Origin: Marisa cornuarietis
Taxonomy: Eukaryota > Mollusca > Gastropoda > Architaenioglossa > Ampullariidae
Length of the DNA stretch: 64,000 nt
Direction: 5' to 3'
Assembly: GCA_004794655.1 (NCBI GenBank)
Contig: SMMW01000568.1
Span: 1,725,001-1,789,000 of the forward strand
This document shows positions 57,701 to 64,000 of this stretch, piece by piece. Position 1 is the stretch's first letter. Every line of letters begins with the position of its first letter. Both the position numbers and the translations under genes were made by a program. The notes under the pieces were generated by a model. It searched no databases. It was not told the origin of the DNA and saw only the letters and a list, made by a program, of their open reading frames with translations.

Positions 57701-58882
57701 TAATCCAGAACTTAAAGATTATTGTGTTTCTCCGAAAGAATAAACGCTCTTATCAAATCAGTGAAAGATGCTTATGTAACTAGATGCAGGTCAAATTCTT
57801 TTTAAGAAATCGTGTCTTCTACCTTTGCAATGTCTGTATTTATGTCGTCTTGTTATTCTGACTCCCTTATGCTGTTACAGTTGTCTTGATTGGCTTTCTG
57901 TTTCGACGACGTGGTAAAATGTCTTCTGGATCAAAGATAGATCTTTCCAGCTACTGGGATGACAGTGTCACCTTGAGTTATATCAATGGGCATGTGGACA
58001 TTCCAAAGGTATTTCTGAAGGTGTTTTTTATTATTTGTTTTCTTAAAATAGGACACTTAACTGGAAAGGTTTTTGACATTCTCACATCTCCACCCCTCTT
58101 GGTGGTCTGGTGGCACAACGGTTAGTGCCTGTCACCAGTATAGTGAGGGTTGGCTATCCTGGGTTCAGCTCTCATCTTGGGGCATGCTGCTCTTTCTCTG
58201 CATGTGGCATCTGTTTACAGGGCTGGCTGCCTTGCCGTGATACCTTAGTTGCTGACTCAGCGTAAAACACCAATTTCCTCCCCTCCCCTCTCATCCCCAC
58301 CCCTCTTCCTCCACATCCAATATGGTGAAGATTGGATGCCCTGGGTTCATATCTTGTCTCTGGCGTACTGTTCTATCTCTGCATGTGTCACCTGTTTACA
58401 GGTGCTTTGTCATGATATAGCCCTGCTTTCTTGCTTTGCATAAAACACCAATACTTCACTACCACCCACCTCCCTGGAACGGTCTGAAGTATGTCTCTTA
58501 TGTATGAAAAGGTAATCATGGCTTTGTTTCTTTATTCCAAAAACAGAGTCATAGAGATTTGTTATACATTATACAAATGCTATAGAGAATTTTTCTTTCC
58601 TGTAGGTGGGAATGTTATCTGTGTGCTAATCTTTATTTGTATGTGTATTTTGCTTTAGCCAAATTTTAACCAGTTTTGCACTGTGTAAAATGGCTGTAGT
58701 ATGTCCTATCAACTGAGTGTGTCTCAACATGTCTGTGTGTAATATATCCAACACTCATCTTTACACAGGACAATGCTGATGAGATGATTTCACTAGACAA
58801 CGACTCGTTCCTCAACAGCCTGGACAGCATGTCCTTTACCAACATGTGGACTACAGACACTGCCAAGCACACAAACTTTTAA
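51788..58882 (+). CDS. Unrecognised single-pass membrane protein, Ser/Thr-rich ectodomain
   Basis: Exons: 51788-51872 (uncertain first exon), 55208-55294, 56433-57359, 57881-58008 and 58769-58882, GT-AG with matching phases; 446 aa with the first exon, or 403 aa from ATG 55252. A hydrophobic, signal-like segment (LKLLLISLLLW) lies near residue 65 of the long form. Then come about 260 Ser/Thr-rich residues with sequons NQT, NFS, NAT and NLS, and a short Cys pair (CAQGGNDC). A transmembrane helix (about 351-374, VIIGVVCGAAALVLLL onward) is split by an intron and followed by RRRGK. The 72-residue tail is acidic and aromatic (SYWDDSVTLSYINGHVDIP, ending AKHTNF). The tail exons look conserved in style, but I do not know the family. 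Type I surface protein is likely; function unknown. Exons 3-5 are firm, exon 2 probable, exon 1 weak. Confidence 0.7.
51873..55207. other. Stretch between the uncertain first exon and exon 2
   Basis: About 3.3 kb, AT-rich, with no coding or element signal I recognise. A short CCCCAA triplicate lies at about 53985-54003. If exon 1 is not real, this is 5' flanking DNA. Confidence 0.45.
55982..56135 (-). repeat. tRNA-derived SINE copy in the intron before exon 3 (minus strand)
   Basis: Its reverse complement contains GGTTAGCGCCTGTCACCA, CCTGGGTTGA and TGTTTACAGGGCTGGCT, and ends TAAAATACCAAT, matching the copy at 58101. Confidence 0.75.
58101..58273 (+). repeat. tRNA-derived SINE, fullest copy
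   Basis: The head has a perfect box A (GGCACAACGG) and a box-B-like GGTTCAGCTCT, followed by a body with TGTTTACAGGGCTGGCTGCC and an end GCGTAAAACACCAAT. It lies in the intron before the last exon of the membrane-protein gene, in the sense orientation. Confidence 0.8.
58318..58452 (+). repeat. Partial second SINE copy, same family
   Basis: Starts within the head (CCTGGGTTCATATC), has TGTTTACAGG and ends ATAAAACACCAAT. It lacks box A. It lies 45 bp after the first copy in the same intron. Confidence 0.75.
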
Positions 58883-61800
58883 CTTGACATTTCCATTTCC
58901 ATGGGAGCTCAGTGGTTTGGGTTCTGATTAGCTTCCTCAAGTATACTCTGTGGTAACTGTGTGATCCATCACAGTCAACGTTATTGGCTATATTTAGTTA
59001 TAGTTGTGCACTCTTGCACTGCCAATTCTAATGCTGCCTGGCTTTTTGGGCTGCTGTTGTAGAGAAGATCTGCTTTCCCTTATGTATGATTTTAGTTTTT
59101 CCCTCTACTTTTTTTTTATTTTCCCACTAAGTTTTATGTAGCCACAAGGAAATGAAACCAGCACGTTGGATTTTTTTTGGTCCCATTTTTGTGTTTTCTT
59201 GTTTTGTGATATAAATTATATCTTTCTAGATAATAATTCCATTTTAAACCTCTCTGCCTCACAGTTTTTCCACAAGGTTTTCCTGCTTTTGTTTTGTGTA
59301 ACATCTCTCTTGTGCATATGAATGTGCGCATGCACATATGCATGAGTGTATGTTAAGTGTGAATGACAGAGAGGTACCTATTTATTATTGTGTATAGATT
59401 CAGCTGGATGCGCAGTACATTCAGAAAACACTTTAACTGAGACTCATCCATGCAAATATTTTAAATCTATAACTATAGACTGCATTTTTTTTATAATTCT
59501 TGTGAAGCACTTTGTGTTATTATACATATCATTCTGGATAATATGTTATTTGTAATAGCTGTCTGTCCAGTGCAATTACAACATATTTTTGCAGTTATTC
59601 TTTTTATCACTGCTGTTGTTCCTGTAGCTCTGTTGTTTCTCATCCAGTGGGTCACTAGTCTGTGCAATTGATTTGGCATTAATGTACTACCTGTGACTTT
59701 TTTGTAGCAATGTGACTGAAGTGTCATGAGTGACTTTATTGTGGAGTGTAGGTACATTTCTGATATTACCTATGTAACTGAATGTCATGACATGTCTAAT
59801 TATGTATCTGGAAGATACTATTTTACCATTGAGAACAGAAGTTTACTTTGGTCATTGATTGAAAAGTTTTAGGTTTATATATATCTTTTCCTTCATTGCC
59901 CAATATATATACAGCAGTCTATGCTACCTTGAAATTAAAATTAAGATGTGAAATTGAGTTTTAACAGCTTTGGTTAATTCCTAAATTTTTTTAGCTTATC
60001 AATAGTTGTAATGACTAATCATGAGAGAATCTCCCTTTCATAGTGAAAAGTTAACTAAAGGAGTTTTAAATAAATAAGATGGTTTCTCTAACTTAGCTTT
60101 TCCAAAATTTATATAGTCTGTTCACACATAACCAGATCTCTTTCAGTAGTGTGTGTGTGTTGAGAGAGTTCTCACTGGGGAGGGGAAGAGGTTGAAGGGG
60201 AAGGCAGGAATAAGATTGGAGATCCTTGTTAGAATTTTTGTGATTTGAGGTGTTAGATACATGTTAAAATTCATGTTTGCTTTCTGGTTATTCAGAAAAC
60301 AACAGAATACTTAACTTTAATGGAAAATAATATTTATTTTCAAAACCATATATTTAACTGCTGTGGTTGTGACAAACATATGTTGGTGTGATGGTGTAGA
60401 ATACATAAGCAGGAAGTCATCCTCATACATTCCATGTGTCTATGTTATGTTGCTGTCCAATATTTTGTTGCTGAGCATGATGGATCATCAGCAACTAGGA
60501 TTCATTCAATCCCTGCATCATAGTCAGCAATTTTTGCAATTATCAGCTGAGCCACTGCTGGTTTGTGGTTTATGCCTCTCAGATTATGTGAGCACTTGTT
60601 AAATGTTTTACAGAACTATGTTTGTTTCCTGGCTTTTGTTTCATTTAGATCTGCATTGTCATTTAAAGTTCTGAGCTAACCTTTTTCTCTTAGTGATTTT
60701 CTGAAAGTTTGAAGGGATGTGTTCCCCTTTTGAAGAAAGAAAAGGGAAAAAACACTTGAGTGAAAGGATGTGATGATGTCTTGAACTTATCTTTGAGAGT
60801 GAAAAAAGCAAGAGTTTAGTAGTTATTTTCAAACTTAATTTTAGTTTTTTGTTTGTTGCATTTGCATTCCATATAATGTGTAGTATGTGCATTTGAGTGA
60901 TGTCCGAACCTCATAGAGGTATGAACATAAATGGCATTGCGATGTTGATCTTTATATGTATTTACTTGTCCTATTCAAGGTCAGACTAGATTCTGATGAC
61001 AGGATGGTGCCATCTTCTGATCATGTGGATCTGTATCCACTGGTGTAATATGTTGCATCTTAAACTGCCAAGACAAATTTTGCTTTGTGTACTAAAACAT
61101 TTAGGAAGTGCAAATATTAAATTTAAACATTAGTTAAGAAATGCATGTAGAAATAAAAAAAGCTTTTTACTGATCTGAGCATTGCAACACTAAAAATGAA
61201 AATTTTATTTCTGAAATTCCAAGATTCTTTCCTCCTGACAGGTTTGCTACTCTGTAGCAAAGGAAGAGCTTCATCTAATGTGTTAGATTTTGCATTGAAT
61301 AGGCTTGTAAATGAGTGGCATGAGGCTTTGCACTGAATGAGTTGATGGGGCTTTGCATTGCATTGTGCTTATGCAAGAAGACCCTTGCTTGTTTACTCAT
61401 CAATATGCCACCTTTTAAACAGACATCAGCACATCGGACACGTCACATTTTGCTTCCTGCCACATCATCTGTTTAAAATCAGTGTGTTCTGAGAAGTTAT
61501 TTGACACATCACGTCCATGGGCAGCTAAAGACATCCAGAGATAAAATGTTTTGCTTGTTTTTGGTGGTCACTGTAAGTTTGCAGGTGGAAAATAACTTGT
61601 CAGAACATATTCTTGCCATAGAGATTTATCACTTGAAGTGCTAGATTTGTTAATACATGTAAATTGAATATTAAGGAAATAATAATTATAAAGAAATTGA
61701 AAAAGCAATGGCATTTTCCTGAAAAGGGAGCTGCAAGCCTTATTTTCCGAAGAAAGGAAAAAGCAGGAAAAAGATAATTTCTACATCATTTTTTTTATCA

Positions 61801-64000
61801 CTTTCTTTTTAGTATGCACTTCCTCTACACGTTACATTTTATTTTCCAACATTGTTTTTCAAATATGCCAATAATTTTGAAAATATCAGTTGATCATTTT
61901 TCACATTGTTTTGTCTTTTGTCAGGTTTGTAACCTCAACGTTCTACTTTTTATATTAATAAAATCAAAAATTAATTGCTAAGTCCCCACCTTTATACAAT
62001 CTTTGAAGAGGTGAACAATCTGTCCCACTAAATGCTTCATTCTGACCTCATCTAGATGAACAAGTAAATGGTGTTGCAATTCATGCTGATTAGTGCATAT
62101 ACTTGTAGACAGGTGTTATTCCTGATCTCATCAAATATGGTATATTACAGGCTAGAAGACAAACAGATTTGGGTGTGATTTGTGAGTGGACATAGAAAGT
62201 ACATAAGAAAATGTAACTCCGATATCTATCATCATTTATATTTACCAGATTTGATCGCAGCCATGCACCCTTCTTGTCATAATAATTTTCCTGGAACTGC
62301 ATAATTCTGAGCTATTTATTTAACATATTACTTGCTCTTAACATAGCTACTGTCAGGTTCATTCTTCTAACGTATTTACTGTAGTCAGTTATGGTGCTAT
62401 CCTCCCTTAAATCTGATATTGCATTTTTGTTATCAAATGAATGTTTAATGTTGAAGAAAGTAGTTCTATATTAACGAAGGTGTGTGTTGAGACAGATCTA
62501 TTAACGAAGGTGTGTGTTGAAACAGTGTAATTACGTGTAACTACATAAACTGTGCACATCATTAAGCATTTTTTTATATTTTAGTTTATTATCTCATATA
62601 TGCATACTTCATGCATGGCCTCAGGTAATTATATATATAAGATTTTCTTGTAATTATGAGATTGATATTTTAGGGTGGGAGGAGGAATAGAGGACAAGTT
62701 AGGATTGTAAGAAACAGCTGTGAGTTCCCCCCCTTCCCTCACTTTACCTACATGTTGGATTTAAGATGCTACCTTTTAGTTCTGCTGATATGATACATTC
62801 AAGAGGTTTGAGAAGTATTGCTTTTTTTTCAAATTTGCATTTTGGCTGGAAAATATTAAGTCTTGTTTATTGATCTAGACTGAAAAAAAATTCTGCTGAA
62901 GCCTAATACCAAACTCACAATATGTTCATGGTCTGCGTCTTCCAGATTGTTAGTTTTAACAAAACCAAATGCCAAAATGTAACTGTCAACCCTTTTTAAT
63001 AAGAACAAGCTATGATTAAATATTGCTGGAAATTTAAAATGGGAGGAGTGGGGATCACCAGTATGCTGATAACCGAAAAAAAACCTGCTAATGGCTTTTT
63101 GTACTGCTTATTTTAACGTCCATTTTTTGTGTTAATTGCCCATTTTTAATAGTACCTATATTCATTATACACAAAAATGCATCTATTCATTTCAAAGGAT
63201 TTTAAAAGTGAAAGGAAGCTGAAATATTTCAAGATCTGCAGACCTGTGGCCTGTGGCTTTCTTGAAAGGATGCGTTTCACTATTAACACATTTATCCCTG
63301 ATACACATTTAACAAATTTAATCATGTCTAATTGTTTATCACAATTTTAGATTACAACCAGTGTTTCTGAAGTGACACATAGAAGTCCTAAACTTCATGC
63401 AGTTGTGCATCTTTACTGCAGACTACACATCGTACTGAAAATAAAATCCTTTTTACGTAATTCTTGTCCAAGCGTTTTATATATATATATATATAAACTG
63501 GTGTTCGTGTTCATTTGGATTTTAGCAATGTTTCTTCTAGAATACAGCCTGTTTTACTATCAACATGTTTTGGTGCAAAATTATGAGTCATGTGAATCAT
63601 TTTCCTTTTTCCTGTACACTTGATAACACAAGTTTCATTTATGTCATGCATGAAATGAACAATTTCTATAACCATGTGCCATTAAGTCACACAAGAACAA
63701 ATATAAGCAAGATACCAAGGCACAGTTTTATGCATTGTATGTTAAATTTACAAATCTTACACAGTTCTCCAACTTGCTAAGTTATTGTATATATTGCACT
63801 TGTGTAGTTACATGCTGTGTCTTACCCTGTGCTTGTCAAAGATTTTTTTTTTTGTTATACAGTACAAAAAAATAGTTTAGAGAATTAGTTTTATGCAAAA
63901 GCCATTTAAAGAATATGGCAAATCAGGCACAATCATCCTTCACAAATCAGATGCATAATAATTATTCCTTTAAAACCAACTGGCTACAAAACATTTTATG
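58883..64000 (+). other. 3' UTR and/or intergenic, AT-rich
   Basis: No ORF with recognisable content. AATAAA occurs at 60069, 61152 and 61957 among others, so the end of the transcript cannot be fixed. A 30-bp tandem duplication (ATTAACGAAGGTGTGTGTTG core) lies at 62469-62525 and an (AT)n run at 63479-63495. Confidence 0.5.

Noticed and set aside
1..64000. CRISPR array, bacterial operon or defence system
   Set aside because: The regular repeats are LTR array units, minisatellites or microsatellites; all recognisable genes have introns and belong to animal families.

Overview
This is eukaryotic DNA from a protostome animal, most likely a mollusc. It has intron-rich genes with GT-AG junctions, Gypsy-type gag sequences, tRNA-derived SINEs with a conserved central domain, mariner and hAT relics, and many CA/TG runs. 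There is no bacterial gene organisation. The taxon is an inference from style and was not checked by any search.

Layout. (1) 1-19632: a tandem array of one LTR retrotransposon in which neighbouring copies share LTRs (LTR-internal-LTR-internal-LTR-internal-LTR). The period is exactly 6087 bp (LTR 1490, internal 4597), and I found only one base difference between copies. The left LTR is cut by the window edge. Each internal domain carries a tRNA-Pro-like primer site, an embedded tRNA-derived SINE, three repeated hairpins, one long ORF with two CCHC zinc knuckles (1120 aa, no capsid, protease, RT or integrase motif), and four polypurine-like motifs. It looks like a non-autonomous gag-only element. 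(2) 19633-48947, minus strand: a tandem cluster of GMC (FAD-dependent) oxidoreductase genes. Gene 1 has only exons 1-4 in the window, because the array sits in its intron 4. Gene 2 is complete (10 exons, 592 aa). Gene 3 has nine intact exons, but its last exon is 1 bp short and frameshifted. Relics of a further copy lie inside gene 3. (3) Between genes 1 and 2, the gene-flanking sequence is itself duplicated and hit by two 1.7 kb solo LTRs in opposite orientation (perfect 5-bp target duplications) and by a Gypsy gag fragment. One duplicated block preserves the empty site of solo LTR A. (4) 51.8-58.9 kb, plus strand: a gene of 4-5 exons for an unrecognised single-pass membrane protein with a Ser/Thr-rich ectodomain and a 72-residue cytoplasmic tail. 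SINEs lie in its introns. (5) 58.9-64 kb: AT-rich sequence in which I see no gene.

The points most worth a second look are the near-identical LTR-sharing array placed about 18 bp from a splice acceptor, and a set of modules shared by two otherwise divergent LTR families. The best of these modules is a 13-14 bp stem with a 65-66 nt loop, supported by a compensatory base-pair change, whose loop carries the first ten bases of a tRNA-Pro-type primer site.
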